Notes: generated by a model from the letters alone, not told the origin. A stretch of 64,000 nucleotides of DNA from Treponema sp. (GCA_017619795.1 JAFZRP010000013.1:62001-126000); one strand, 5' to 3'. Counted from the first letter of the stretch, positions 28,489-35,589 are shown. Translations and numbers: made by a program.

Positions 28489-29670
28489 ATGAATATAAAT
28501 GATTTGCGGGCTAACGCTTATAAGAAAAATGCAGAAAATAATGCTTCTCAGAAAAGCTTAAATCAGAATAACTTTAACCAGGGCGGTTTTGTTCAGGCAA
28601 ATATTGTTTCCATGACAAATGCAAGCAAAGCAGACAAAATTACCGAAAGCGCCGAAAACAATCCGGACTACAACAATTACGACAATATTCTGTTTAAGGT
28701 TCCGGAAACTACACCTTCTGCAGACGGAAAGGAATCTGTTTACAGAAGAATTGCAAAGTTTCTTATTCTTATTGGCGATGACCAGGCATCAAAAATCTTA
28801 CCGCACCTGCCCGAAAATCAGATAGAAAAAATCATTCCAGAAATTGCTTCAATCAGGACAATAAATAATGATGAAGCGGCAGAAATTCTAAATGAGTTTA
28901 AGAGCCTGCTGAATAAGAATCATCAGGTTGGCGGTGTAGATACAGCTAAGGAAATGCTGGAACGTGCGTACGGTACAAAAAAAGCTGATGAAATGCTAAA
29001 AAAAGCACTTCCACTTGAAGGAAGAAAGCCGTTCTCTTATCTGAATGAGGCTGATAATGATAAAATCTATAACCTCATAAAAGATGAAAACTCCGGTATG
29101 AAGGCGCTTGTACTTTCCCACATTGAACCAAAGAAGGCAGCCGAAATTATTAATAAAATGAGTGAGGATGAAAAGAAAGAGGTTGTTCTGCGACTTGCTA
29201 AAATGGAAAAAATGTCGCCGGATTTAATTGTTCAGCTTGATAAAGTGCTTTATGAAAAATCACTCAAGTATGTAACCGAAGAAACAATAAACATAAACGG
29301 CATGAATGCCCTCACCCAGATTTTACGAAAGATGGATTCAGGGGCCGGAAATGCCATCCTCAACAATATTTCTAATGATGATCCGGAGCTTACAGAAAAC
29401 CTTAAGACAGGGCTGTTTACAATTGATGATGTGATTGACGTTGAAGACCGGATTATTCAGGAAAAGCTCCGCGATATGGCTGATGCTGATATCTGCCTTC
29501 TTCTTGCAGGTAAAAATGAAGAGTTCAGATGCAAGATTCTTGATAATATTTCTGCCGGAAGACGCAAGGATGTTTTTGCACAGGAAGTAATCTTAAAGCC
29601 AATGCGAAAGTCTGATGTCGATGCAACAACCACACAATTTTTGAATGCAATAAGAGATAAGATTTATTAA
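28489..29670 (+). CDS. fliG1: FliG paralogue (FliG1 type), flagellar switch-like protein
   Basis: 393 residues: a Gln/Asn-rich extension of about 90 residues, then FliG N (RIAKFLILIGDDQASKILPHL), middle and C-terminal domains. The C-terminal torque region is recognisable (TIDDVIDVEDRIIQEKLRDM, DICLLLAGKNEEFRCKILDN). The middle-domain EHPQ motif needed for FliM contact is replaced by HIEPKKA. Spirochaetes carry two fliG genes; the one with a degenerate motif, FliG1, is reported to act at a cell pole in flagellar assembly rather than as the main switch. It is unlinked to other flagellar genes here. Confidence 0.8.
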   Translation: MNINDLRANAYKKNAENNASQKSLNQNNFNQGGFVQANIVSMTNASKADKITESAENNPDYNNYDNILFKVPETTPSADGKESVYRRIAKFLILIGDDQASKILPHLPENQIEKIIPEIASIRTINNDEAAEILNEFKSLLNKNHQVGGVDTAKEMLERAYGTKKADEMLKKALPLEGRKPFSYLNEADNDKIYNLIKDENSGMKALVLSHIEPKKAAEIINKMSEDEKKEVVLRLAKMEKMSPDLIVQLDKVLYEKSLKYVTEETININGMNALTQILRKMDSGAGNAILNNISNDDPELTENLKTGLFTIDDVIDVEDRIIQEKLRDMADADICLLLAGKNEEFRCKILDNISAGRRKDVFAQEVILKPMRKSDVDATTTQFLNAIRDKIY

Positions 29671-29694
29671 GTATAACAGTGATTTATAATTAAT

Positions 29695-29788
29695 CAGGCA
29701 CTTTACCTCTAGCTTTTCTACATTTTCCGTGATATAAAGGGATTGAATAGAAAAATTGTATAAATCTCTAAATACAAAGGAGTGCCTG
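29695..29788 (+). promoter_or_regulatory. Structured leader of the AraC-type regulator that can pair with its ribosome site
   Basis: CAGGCACT (29695-29702) is complementary to AGTGCCTG (29781-29788), directly downstream of and partly including the AAAGGAG ribosome site. Inside, TTTTCTA (29714-29720) pairs with TAGAAAA (29748-29754). A TATAAT at 29685-29690 would start the transcript at the first arm. Confidence 0.45.
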
Positions 29789-29789
29789 T

Positions 29790-30698
29790 ATGGATGAGTT
29801 ATTTGAATATTCCGACAGTCTGAATGCACCGTTCGAAGCTTTTAAAGGTGACTGGAAAACCGTACGCCCACACTGGCACTATTTTACCGAAATGGTCTAC
29901 CTTGTAAAGGGAAAGCTGCTTGCCGAGGTTGAAGGCAAAAGCTACACAATGAATCCCGGAGATATGATTATTTTCTTCCCTAAGCAGATTCACGCCTTTG
30001 TTGATTATCCAGAAAACAAATTTGTAACCGCTCCGCAGTATCAGGCTGGAACAGAAAAAGAAGAAGAGCTTTTATTCTATGTAATTAAGTTTGACGGAAT
30101 GATTCTTTCCAACACAACTCCAGGTTCTCCAAAGCTTCCAAAGCTGCTTGAAAATGCAAATACAAACGAAAATCCTTTGAATCTTGTTACTGCAAATGAT
30201 TTGCGCTTTAATCCGGTAAAGCTTTTCTTTGAAAACTGCATGTGGGAAACGCAGAACAAGCAGTTCGGCTACGACATAAAAGTTGCATCCACCATCAGCC
30301 TTATTGTTACAGAGCTTGTCAGAATCTGGCACCGTCACGGTTTTGATTTTTCTACAAAAACCACCTTCGACCAGTTCAGCACAAAGGATTTCTCTGTTCT
30401 TGAATACATAGACGCTCATTCATCCGAAAATATCAGCGTTGAAAACCTTGCCAGCAAGTGCGGCATGTGCTATTCAAACTTTGCCAAACAGTTCAAAACT
30501 CATTTTGGCCGCACTTGCAAGGAATACATTGAGTTTGTCAGAGTCTGCAAGGCCGACAATCTCCTTCTCTACACCGACAAAACCCTCGACTACATCAGCC
30601 AGGAAACCGGCTTCACCGATGCCAGCCACTTCATCCGCACCTACAAAAAAATCCGTGGCATCACTCCAAAACAGCGCCGAATGTCAAAGAAGTCTTAG
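29790..30698 (+). CDS. AraC-family transcriptional regulator with cupin sensor domain
   Basis: 302 residues. The N-terminal cupin barrel (RPHWHYFTEMVYLVKGKLLAE, MNPGDMIIFFPKQIHAF) would bind a small ligand, probably a sugar. The C-terminal 100 residues hold two helix-turn-helix motifs (ISVENLASKCGMCYSNFAKQF and LDYISQETGFTDASHFIRTY) ending FKKxxGxTPxQ-like (KKIRGITPKQRR). The gene has a strong RBS and a structured leader. No adjacent catabolic gene shows its target; the glycosidase-like gene at 26.6 kb is the nearest candidate. Confidence 0.9.
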   Translation: MDELFEYSDSLNAPFEAFKGDWKTVRPHWHYFTEMVYLVKGKLLAEVEGKSYTMNPGDMIIFFPKQIHAFVDYPENKFVTAPQYQAGTEKEEELLFYVIKFDGMILSNTTPGSPKLPKLLENANTNENPLNLVTANDLRFNPVKLFFENCMWETQNKQFGYDIKVASTISLIVTELVRIWHRHGFDFSTKTTFDQFSTKDFSVLEYIDAHSSENISVENLASKCGMCYSNFAKQFKTHFGRTCKEYIEFVRVCKADNLLLYTDKTLDYISQETGFTDASHFIRTYKKIRGITPKQRRMSKKS

Positions 30699-30769
30699 CG
30701 AAGGCTTCTGTTTATTGGAAACTAGACATTATTACAGCCTTCGCTAAGAGTTTTGAAAGTCAAAACTCT
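30694..30769 (+). terminator. Two successive long hairpins at the end of the AraC-type gene
   Basis: Perfect 13-bp arms CTTAGCGAAGGCT (30694-30706) and AGCCTTCGCTAAG (30736-30748), the first overlapping the stop codon, followed by AGAGTTTTGA/TCAAAACTCT (30747-30756, 30760-30769). They lack a clean T-run, so they may protect the transcript end rather than terminate it. Confidence 0.55.
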
Positions 30770-30781
30770 TCACTAAATGAA

Positions 30782-30809
30782 AAAGGCTCCCTGTTACACA
30801 GAAAGCCTT
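30782..30809 (-). terminator. Duplicate of the tRNA-Pro terminator
   Basis: Minus-strand AAGGCT...AGCCTT hairpin followed by T, nearly the same sequence as the terminator at 30983-31010 and likewise placed after a tRNA-Pro 3' end (fragment at 30833-30853). Confidence 0.6.
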
Positions 30810-30832
30810 CTTCATCAAATAAACCTAATCCT

Positions 30833-30853
30833 CGGGCAAACTGGATTTGAACC
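30833..30853 (-). pseudogene. tRNA-Pro 3'-end fragment
   Basis: The T-arm 3' half and acceptor strand of the tRNA-Pro at 31016-31088 are repeated here without the rest of the gene. On the 5' side the homology breaks into palindrome A1. Confidence 0.75.
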
Positions 30854-30866
30854 TGTCTCTATCGAA

Positions 30867-30912
30867 GAACCGTTAAAAAGAATTGCGAATACTTGGAGCA
30901 ATTCTTAGGTGT
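30867..30912. repeat. Palindromic element copy A1
   Basis: GAACC arm, CCGTTAA, inner arm AAGAATTGC, loop core GCGAATACTTGGAGC (30885-30899), then a shortened outer right arm (GGTGTC). Confidence 0.8.
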
Positions 30913-30921
30913 CTGTATAGC

Positions 30922-30968
30922 AAATCCGTTAAAAAAAATGCGAATACTTGGAGCATTTTTTAGGATTT
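30922..30968. repeat. Palindromic element copy B1
   Basis: AAATCC (30922-30927) pairs with GGATTT (30963-30968); the core GCGAATACTTGGAGC is at 30940-30954. The arms differ from the A type but stay complementary. Confidence 0.85.
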
Positions 30969-30975
30969 ACCTTCT

Positions 30976-31010
30976 AAAAAAAAAAAGGCCCTCTGAATAC
31001 AGAAAGCCTT
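30976..31010 (-). terminator. tRNA-Pro terminator
   Basis: Read on the minus strand: AAGGCTTTCTG ... CAGAGGGCCTT hairpin (30985-31010) followed by a long T-run (A-run on the plus strand, 30976-30986). Confidence 0.8.
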
Positions 31011-31015
31011 CTTCA

Positions 31016-31088
31016 TCGGGCAAACTGGATTTGAACCAGCGACCTCAACGTCCCGAACGTCGCGCGCTACCAACTGCGCTATTGCCCG
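31016..31088 (-). tRNA. tRNA-Pro (anticodon CGG)
   Basis: 73-base cloverleaf read on the minus strand. Acceptor CGGGCAA/TTGCCCG with seven pairs and discriminator A; D-arm GCGC AGTTGGTA GCGC; anticodon arm CGACG TTCGGGA CGTTG with anticodon CGG, decoding CCG; variable AGGTC; T-arm GCTGG TTCAAAT CCAGT. CCA is not encoded. It is the only intact member of a group of tRNA-Pro copies; the others nearby are fragments. Confidence 0.93.
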
Positions 31089-31103
31089 TAAAAAATTAAT
31101 TTA

Positions 31104-31137
31104 TGTTAAAAGTCGCTGGAAGCGACCTCAACGACCC
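31104..31137 (-). pseudogene. tRNA-Pro internal fragment 1
   Basis: The anticodon-to-variable part of tRNA-Pro (minus-strand GTTCGGGTCGTTGAGGTCGCT) is joined to a short hairpin GTCGCT/AGCGAC instead of the T-arm. It lies between element A2 and the intact tRNA-Pro. Confidence 0.7.
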
Positions 31138-31153
31138 GAACCTTTTAATCGGA

Positions 31154-31200
31154 GAACCGTTAAAAAGAATTGCGAATACCTGGAGCAATTCTTTAGGTTC
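31154..31200. repeat. Palindromic element copy A2
   Basis: GAACC (31154-31158) pairs with GGTTC (31196-31200), AAGAATTGC with GCAATTCTT; the core GCGAATACCTGGAGC is at 31172-31186. It is inserted between a tRNA-Pro 5' half and fragment 1, replacing the 5' side of the anticodon stem. Confidence 0.85.
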
Positions 31201-31209
31201 ATCGATTTC

Positions 31210-31235
31210 CGCGCTACCAACTGCGCTATTGCCCG
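31210..31235 (-). pseudogene. tRNA-Pro 5'-half fragment (copy 1)
   Basis: Acceptor 5' strand and full D-arm identical to tRNA-Pro (CGGGCAATAGCGCAGTTGG...), ending where element A2 with its flanks begins. The upstream AACATAAATTA-T-run sequence is also shared with the intact gene. Confidence 0.8.
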
Positions 31236-31257
31236 TAAAAAAATAATTTATGTTAAA

Positions 31258-31288
31258 GGTCGCTGGAAGCGACCTCAACGTCCCGAAC
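31258..31288 (-). pseudogene. tRNA-Pro internal fragment 2
   Basis: Minus-strand GTTCGGGACGTTGAGGTCGC as in the intact gene, then a new 7-bp hairpin GGTCGCT/AGCGACC and the shared AACATAAATTA upstream block of the next unit. Confidence 0.75.
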
Positions 31289-31301
31289 ATGTCTGTATAG
31301 C

Positions 31302-31349
31302 AAATCCGTTAAAAAAAATGCGAATACCTGGAGCATTTTTTTAGGATTT
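31302..31349. repeat. Palindromic element copy B2
   Basis: AAATCC (31302-31307) pairs with GGATTT (31344-31349); the core GCGAATACCTGGAGC is at 31320-31334. The flank GTCTGTATAGC is shared with B1. Confidence 0.85.
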
Positions 31350-31362
31350 ACCTACCAAACCT

Positions 31363-31388
31363 CGCGCTACCAACTGCGCTATTGGTCG
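31363..31388 (-). pseudogene. tRNA-Pro 5'-half fragment (copy 2)
   Basis: CGACCAATAGCGCAGTTGG... carries two changes in the acceptor strand compared with the intact tRNA-Pro, then runs into the flank of element B2. Confidence 0.75.
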
Positions 31389-31441
31389 TAAAAACTTTCT
31401 ACGAAAGTTTTTACTAACGAGTTTTCGTAAACGAAAACTCG
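31388..31441. repeat. Two perfect hairpins between the tRNA-Pro array and tRNA-Asp
   Basis: GTAAAAACTTTC/GAAAGTTTTTAC (12 bp, 31388-31414, loop TAC) and CGAGTTTTCG/CGAAAACTCG (10 bp, 31418-31441, loop TAAA). Confidence 0.8.
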
Positions 31442-31450
31442 CCACAAATA

Positions 31451-31478
31451 AAAAAACCTTCCGACTTGCGGAAGGTTT
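31451..31478 (-). terminator. tRNA-Asp terminator
   Basis: On the minus strand AAACCTTCCG / CGGAAGGTTT (31454-31478) followed by T residues, directly after tRNA-Asp. Confidence 0.85.
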
Positions 31479-31480
31479 AG

Positions 31481-31554
31481 CGCGAGCGGCGGGGCTCGAA
31501 CCCGCGATCTCCGGCGTGACAGGCCAGCGCGATAACCAGCTTCGCTACGCCCGC
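31481..31554 (-). tRNA. tRNA-Asp (anticodon GTC)
   Basis: 74-base cloverleaf on the minus strand: acceptor GCGGGCG/CGCTCGC with one G-U pair and the Asp-type discriminator G; D-arm GCGA AGCTGGTTA TCGC; anticodon arm CTGGC CTGTCAC GCCGG with anticodon GTC; T-arm GCGGG TTCGAGC CCCGC. CCA is not encoded. Followed by its own terminator, then the rearranged tRNA-Pro region. Confidence 0.95.
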
Positions 31555-31623
31555 GTGACTTTTATATACTACCGAATTGACCTTTTTATGTCAATTGCTT
31601 GATCCCGTTTTTTTCAATTTTTT

Positions 31624-32307
31624 TTAATCTTTTTTTATAAAATACTGAGGATACTTAGCACGTACATCTTTTTCGTCAACATAATGACGATTAAGATGCT
31701 GAACAATCAAGGCCTTTGCGCCCTTCTCGTCCCTATTCTTAACAGCATCAAGCAGAGCCTTATGCTCATTGATAATGATTGTCGTATCTGAAGAATACAT
31801 TCTAAGCTCACGGAAACGGTCATAATGAATGTTCATTGTTTTTACCATGTAATGGCATTGCATCTTATTGGTAATCCTGTAGAACATTTCATGAAACTCA
31901 TTATCAAGCTCCATAAACTTTTCAAAGTTCTGATTAGACTGATAGAACTTCTGGAGGCTTACATTTTCTTCGAGCTTAACAAAATCCTCTTCTGTTGCCT
32001 TTCTGCAGGCAAGCTCAATTACCGCAACTTCAATTGTAGAACGGATAAAAACAGCCTCTTCTACAAGCTCCATATCAATCAAACTTACAAGACTACCCCT
32101 CTGAGGCAGAATCTCTATTATTTTAGTTCTGGCAAGCTCCTGCAAAGCTTCATGAACAGGTGTTCTTGAAAGATGAAGCTCGTCTGCAATATCCTGCTCG
32201 CTTATCATGCTACCAGGCTGGAGCTGCAGATTGATAATGTTTTCTCTGATTACTCTAAGTGCAAAATCTCTATTTGATTCTTTTGAAAGTTTTTCTATAT
32301 TTTTCAT
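31624..32307 (-). CDS. GntR-family regulator with FCD ligand domain
   Basis: 227 residues from the ATG at 32305-32307. The N-terminal winged helix (QDIADELHLSRTPVHEALQELA, then the wing IIEILPQRGSLVSLI) precedes an all-helical FCD domain that normally binds a metal and an organic acid or sugar acid (DNEFHEMFYRITNK, HYDRFRELRM, EHKALLDAVKNRDEKGAKALI, with candidate His/Asp ligands). It is divergent from the pentulose kinase/araD operon and very probably controls it. The promoter has no room for a leader and a palindrome covers its -35. Confidence 0.9.
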   Translation of the reverse strand: MKNIEKLSKESNRDFALRVIRENIINLQLQPGSMISEQDIADELHLSRTPVHEALQELARTKIIEILPQRGSLVSLIDMELVEEAVFIRSTIEVAVIELACRKATEEDFVKLEENVSLQKFYQSNQNFEKFMELDNEFHEMFYRITNKMQCHYMVKTMNIHYDRFRELRMYSSDTTIIINEHKALLDAVKNRDEKGAKALIVQHLNRHYVDEKDVRAKYPQYFIKKD

Positions 32308-32314
32308 TAATAAA

Positions 32315-32343
32315 ATAATAAATGACGAGAAAAAACTAGTCAA
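32315..32343 (-). promoter_or_regulatory. GntR gene promoter, leaderless type
   Basis: Minus strand: TTGACT (32338-32343), 17-base spacer, TATTAT (32315-32320), seven bases, ATG. No Shine-Dalgarno sequence. Confidence 0.65.
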
Positions 32344-32348
32344 CTAGT
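32335..32348. promoter_or_regulatory. Probable GntR operator
   Basis: ACTAGTCAACTAGT is palindromic except for the two central bases. It overlaps the -35 of the regulator gene and lies about 20 bases upstream of the kinase -35, so one site could control both directions. Confidence 0.6.
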
Positions 32349-32368
32349 ATGCAAAGAAAAAATCAAAA

Positions 32369-32397
32369 CTGACAAAATGCGGAATATGTTATATAAT
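32369..32397 (+). promoter_or_regulatory. Promoter of the kinase-araD operon
   Basis: CTGACA (32369-32374), 17-base spacer, TATAAT (32392-32397). The kinase ATG with GGAG upstream is at 32433. Confidence 0.75.
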
Positions 32398-32432
32398 TTA
32401 TGCCAAAAACAAACGTATTATGGAGAAACAAA

Positions 32433-34046
32433 ATGGATAACAAAGCATTGATTGAAAGCGGTAATTCAGTTCTTGGTATTGAGTTCGGCTCAACAAGAAT
32501 TAAAGCTGTTCTTATAAACGAAAAATGTGAACCGATTGCGGGCGGCTCTTACACCTGGGAAAACACTCTCGACAACGGTATCTGGACTTATCCTCTGGAG
32601 CAGATTCACGAGGGACTTCAGACCTGTTATGCAGACCTTAAAAAGGATGTAAAGGAAAAATATGGTGTAAAGCTTACAAAGTTCAAGGCAGGCGGTATTT
32701 CTGCAATGATGCACGGTTACCTTGCATTCGATAAGGATGACAAGCTGCTCGTTCCTTTCAGAACCTGGCGCAACACTATCACAGGCGAAGCTTCAAAAAA
32801 GCTTTCTGAGCTGTTTAATTTCCCAGTACCGGAAAGATGGTCTGTTTCTCATCTTTATCAGGCAATTCTTAATAAAGAACCACACGTTTCAAAGATTCAG
32901 AATGTATATACTCTGGCAGCTTATATTCACTATATGCTTACCGGCGAAAAAGTTATCGGTGTTGGCGATGCATCCGGTATGTTCCCGGTTAAGCTTTCTG
33001 ATGATGCAAAAACTGCAGATTACAATAAAGCTTATACTGCAAAGTTCGAAGCTCTTGCAGAAGTAAAAGCTGCCGGAAGCAATGGTATTAAGATTGCAGC
33101 CTGCTTCCCTAAGGTGCTTATGGCTGGTGAAAAAGCAGGCGCTCTTACTGCTGCCGGTGCTAAGTTCCTTGATCCTACCGGCGAGCTTGAAGCTGGTATT
33201 CCATTCTGTCCTCCAGAGGGCGATGCCGGAACTGGTATGGTTGCTACAAACTCTGTAAAAGCTAAAACAGGAAACATTTCTGCCGGAACCTCTGTATTCA
33301 GCATGGTTGTTCTCGAAAAGGATTTGAAGAATGTTTATCCTGGCATTATCGATATAGTTACTACTCCGGACGGCTACCCAGTTGCAATGGTTCACTGTAA
33401 CAACTGTACAGGCGAGCACAACTACTGGATGGATTTCTTTAAGGAAATCATCGATACAATGTGTCCTGGAAACGAAGTTAAGATGGGCAAGCTTTTTGAT
33501 ACAATGATTATGAAATCACTCGAAGCCGACAAAGACTGCGGTGGACTTTTAGCTTACAACTATCTTTCAGGTGAAACAATTACAGGCTTCAACTCTGGCC
33601 GTCCACTCTTTGCCCGCGCAGAAAATGCTGTATTCAATATCGCTAACTTTATGCGTGTTCAGATGTTCGCTTCACTTGGTGCTCTTCGTGCCGGAATGGA
33701 CATTCTTTACGATAAGGAAAAAGTTCCTGTTGAAAGCATGACAGGTGCAGGCGGCTACTTTAAGACAGAAGCCGGACTTAAATATATGGCAGCTGCAATC
33801 AAGGCAAGCGTAAGCGCAATGGAAACAGCCGGCGAAGGCGGACCTTGGGGAATGGCAATTCTTGCCGCTTATACAGCAGCAGGTGCAAAGACAAAGCTCG
33901 GCGACTTCCTTGAAAAAGAAGTATTCGGTTCCTGCAAAAAGACTACAGCTGCTCCAGAAAAAGACCTCGTTGAATCATTCAACATTTTCTTTGACCGCTA
34001 CATGAAGGGTCTTGCTATTGAAAAGGCTGCAGTAGAAACATTGTAA
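32433..34046 (+). CDS. FGGY-family carbohydrate kinase, probable ribulokinase
   Basis: 537 residues from the ATG at 32433 (GGAG 8 bases upstream); an earlier in-frame ATG at 32400 sits at the expected transcription start and is not used. ATP-grasping phosphate motifs of the sugar-kinase/actin fold are clear: VLGIEFGSTRIKAVLIN near the N-terminus, GDASGMFP, PPEGDAGTGMVATNS and, near the C-terminus, MTGAGGYFKTEAGLKYMAAAI. Beside araD, the likely substrate is L-ribulose or another pentulose. The exact sugar is inferred from context only. Confidence 0.85.
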   Translation: MDNKALIESGNSVLGIEFGSTRIKAVLINEKCEPIAGGSYTWENTLDNGIWTYPLEQIHEGLQTCYADLKKDVKEKYGVKLTKFKAGGISAMMHGYLAFDKDDKLLVPFRTWRNTITGEASKKLSELFNFPVPERWSVSHLYQAILNKEPHVSKIQNVYTLAAYIHYMLTGEKVIGVGDASGMFPVKLSDDAKTADYNKAYTAKFEALAEVKAAGSNGIKIAACFPKVLMAGEKAGALTAAGAKFLDPTGELEAGIPFCPPEGDAGTGMVATNSVKAKTGNISAGTSVFSMVVLEKDLKNVYPGIIDIVTTPDGYPVAMVHCNNCTGEHNYWMDFFKEIIDTMCPGNEVKMGKLFDTMIMKSLEADKDCGGLLAYNYLSGETITGFNSGRPLFARAENAVFNIANFMRVQMFASLGALRAGMDILYDKEKVPVESMTGAGGYFKTEAGLKYMAAAIKASVSAMETAGEGGPWGMAILAAYTAAGAKTKLGDFLEKEVFGSCKKTTAAPEKDLVESFNIFFDRYMKGLAIEKAAVETL

Positions 34047-34059
34047 TAAAGAGGAAAAC

Positions 34060-34776
34060 ATGACTTACGAAACAATTAGACAACAGGCTTACGAAGCCAA
34101 TATGAAAATACCGGAGAATCACCTGGCACTTTACACCTGGGGAAATGTTTCTGCCTTTGATAAGGATAAGGGCGTATTTGCAATTAAACCAAGTGGAGTT
34201 CCTTATCCGGAGCTTACTCCAGAAAGCATGGTGATTATTGACCTTGAAGGTAAAAAGGTTGACGGAAACCTTAATCCTTCAAGCGACACTCCAACTCACG
34301 CAATTCTCTACAAAATGTTCGGAATGGAACAGGGCGCAGACATCGGCGGTATTATCCACACCCACTCTACCTACGCAGTAAGCTGGGCCCAGGCTGTTCT
34401 TCCAGTTCCACTTTTCGGTACAACTCATGCAGACCATATTCAGAAGGCTGTTCCATGTACTCCGTACCTGAGCAAGGAAGCTGTTGAAAGTGATTATGAA
34501 AAAGAAACTGGTCTTTTAATCGTAAAGCACTTTGCAGAAAACAAGCTTAATCCGAACGAAGTAAACATGGTTTTATGTGGTGGTCACGGACCTTTTGCGT
34601 GGGGAAAAAATGCAGACAAGGCAGTTTACAACGGCACAGTTCTTGAAGAAATCTGTAAGATGGCTTTAAATACACTTGCCCTTAATCCAGAGGCTACTCC
34701 GCTTCCAGATTATATTGTAAACAAGCACTATATGCGAAAGCACGGTCCTAACGCTTATTACGGACAGGGAAAATAA
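34060..34776 (+). CDS. araD: L-ribulose-5-phosphate 4-epimerase
   Basis: 238 residues. Zinc-dependent class II aldolase-fold enzyme that converts L-ribulose 5-phosphate to D-xylulose 5-phosphate. The family core is intact: GNVSAFD, KPSGVPYPELTPESMV, NPSSDTPTHAILYKMF, zinc ligands in IHTHSTYAVSWAQ and GTTHADHI, GGHGPFAWGK, and the end NKHYMRKHGPNAYYGQ. RBS GAGG; it starts 13 bases after the kinase stop, so the two are one operon under the GntR regulator. The UlaF/SgbE epimerases are alternatives in the same family. Confidence 0.93.
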   Translation: MTYETIRQQAYEANMKIPENHLALYTWGNVSAFDKDKGVFAIKPSGVPYPELTPESMVIIDLEGKKVDGNLNPSSDTPTHAILYKMFGMEQGADIGGIIHTHSTYAVSWAQAVLPVPLFGTTHADHIQKAVPCTPYLSKEAVESDYEKETGLLIVKHFAENKLNPNEVNMVLCGGHGPFAWGKNADKAVYNGTVLEEICKMALNTLALNPEATPLPDYIVNKHYMRKHGPNAYYGQGK

Positions 34777-34815
34777 CTCCTGACCTTGCGTTAGACACGC
34801 TAAAACTTTGCTTAA

Positions 34816-35589
34816 ATGAACAGAGCTTTTTCTACACCCGCCGTCGTTGTTTCTCTTAAGCCCTCCGGCGAAAACAATTCTAATGTTACGCTCATTACGG
34901 AAGCACGAGGAATTGTTTATGCGACGCTGTACGGCGGGCCTAAAAGCAAGCTCCGTTCTTTAGTTTCTCAATGGCATTCGGGAATCGTTTATCTTTACGA
35001 AAATCCTGAGCATAATCAGATTAAGATAAGTGATTTTGACGTAAAAAATTACCATATTACTTTTGGCCAGAATCTTTTTAAGTTTTATGCGGCTTCTCTG
35101 GCAGCAGAGCTTGCGCTTAAAACAAAATGTGCGGGAAGCGCCGGAAACAGTGAACAGTGCTGGAAGCTTCTCTCTGGCTTTCTTGACGGGCTTGAGCTTG
35201 CCACTGAGGAACAGGCACGGACCGGACTGCTAAGGTTTTTGTGGCGCTTTCTGGAGCTGCTTGGTATTCAACCGGATACTTCAATCTGCGGCTCGTGCGG
35301 GAAATCGTTTTTTACACAGAAGTTTGCACCACAGGAAGAAACTTATTATAATGTATTGGACAACAGTTTTATCTGTTCAGAGTGTGCGGCAGAGAGTACG
35401 GGCTTTCCGTTGAAGATGCAGGCTGTTCATTATCTTTCTGCAACCTCGCTGTTAACGCCGTCTGAATCGCGAAAAATGCAGCTTGATGAAGACAGCTACA
35501 TACAGATAAGAAACTTTGTCTTTTTTCTGATTGAAAACAGTATCGAAACTAAGTTATACTCTATAGAAACTGGGAAGGGGATTCTATGA
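34816..35589 (+). CDS. recO: DNA repair protein RecO
   Basis: 257 residues. Annealing and RecA-loading mediator of the RecFOR pathway. N-terminal OB fold (TPAVVVSLKPSGENNSNVTLIT, VYATLYGGPKSKLRSL), helical middle and a zinc-finger CGSCG ... CSECA at about 157-190. No clear RBS. Its 3' end lies 16 bases before recJ, giving a recombination pair; recA is elsewhere in the window. Confidence 0.88.
   Translation: MNRAFSTPAVVVSLKPSGENNSNVTLITEARGIVYATLYGGPKSKLRSLVSQWHSGIVYLYENPEHNQIKISDFDVKNYHITFGQNLFKFYAASLAAELALKTKCAGSAGNSEQCWKLLSGFLDGLELATEEQARTGLLRFLWRFLELLGIQPDTSICGSCGKSFFTQKFAPQEETYYNVLDNSFICSECAAESTGFPLKMQAVHYLSATSLLTPSESRKMQLDEDSYIQIRNFVFFLIENSIETKLYSIETGKGIL

Noticed and set aside
30893..31290. 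Short open frames in the tRNA-Pro array
   Set aside because: They translate the palindromes and tRNA fragments and show no coding character.
30867..31349. Integron attC sites
   Set aside because: Treponema integrons exist, and attC also conserves structure over sequence, but these elements have conserved centres and variable ends, the opposite of attC, and no RYYYAAC/GTTRRRY end pair or cassette genes.
30867..31349. CRISPR array
   Set aside because: The four repeats are palindromes at unequal distances, the intervening sequence is tRNA-derived, and there are no cas genes.
32400..32432. Upstream ATG (11 codons earlier) as start of the FGGY kinase
   Set aside because: It coincides with the expected transcription start and has no RBS, while the ATG at 32433 has GGAG at good spacing.
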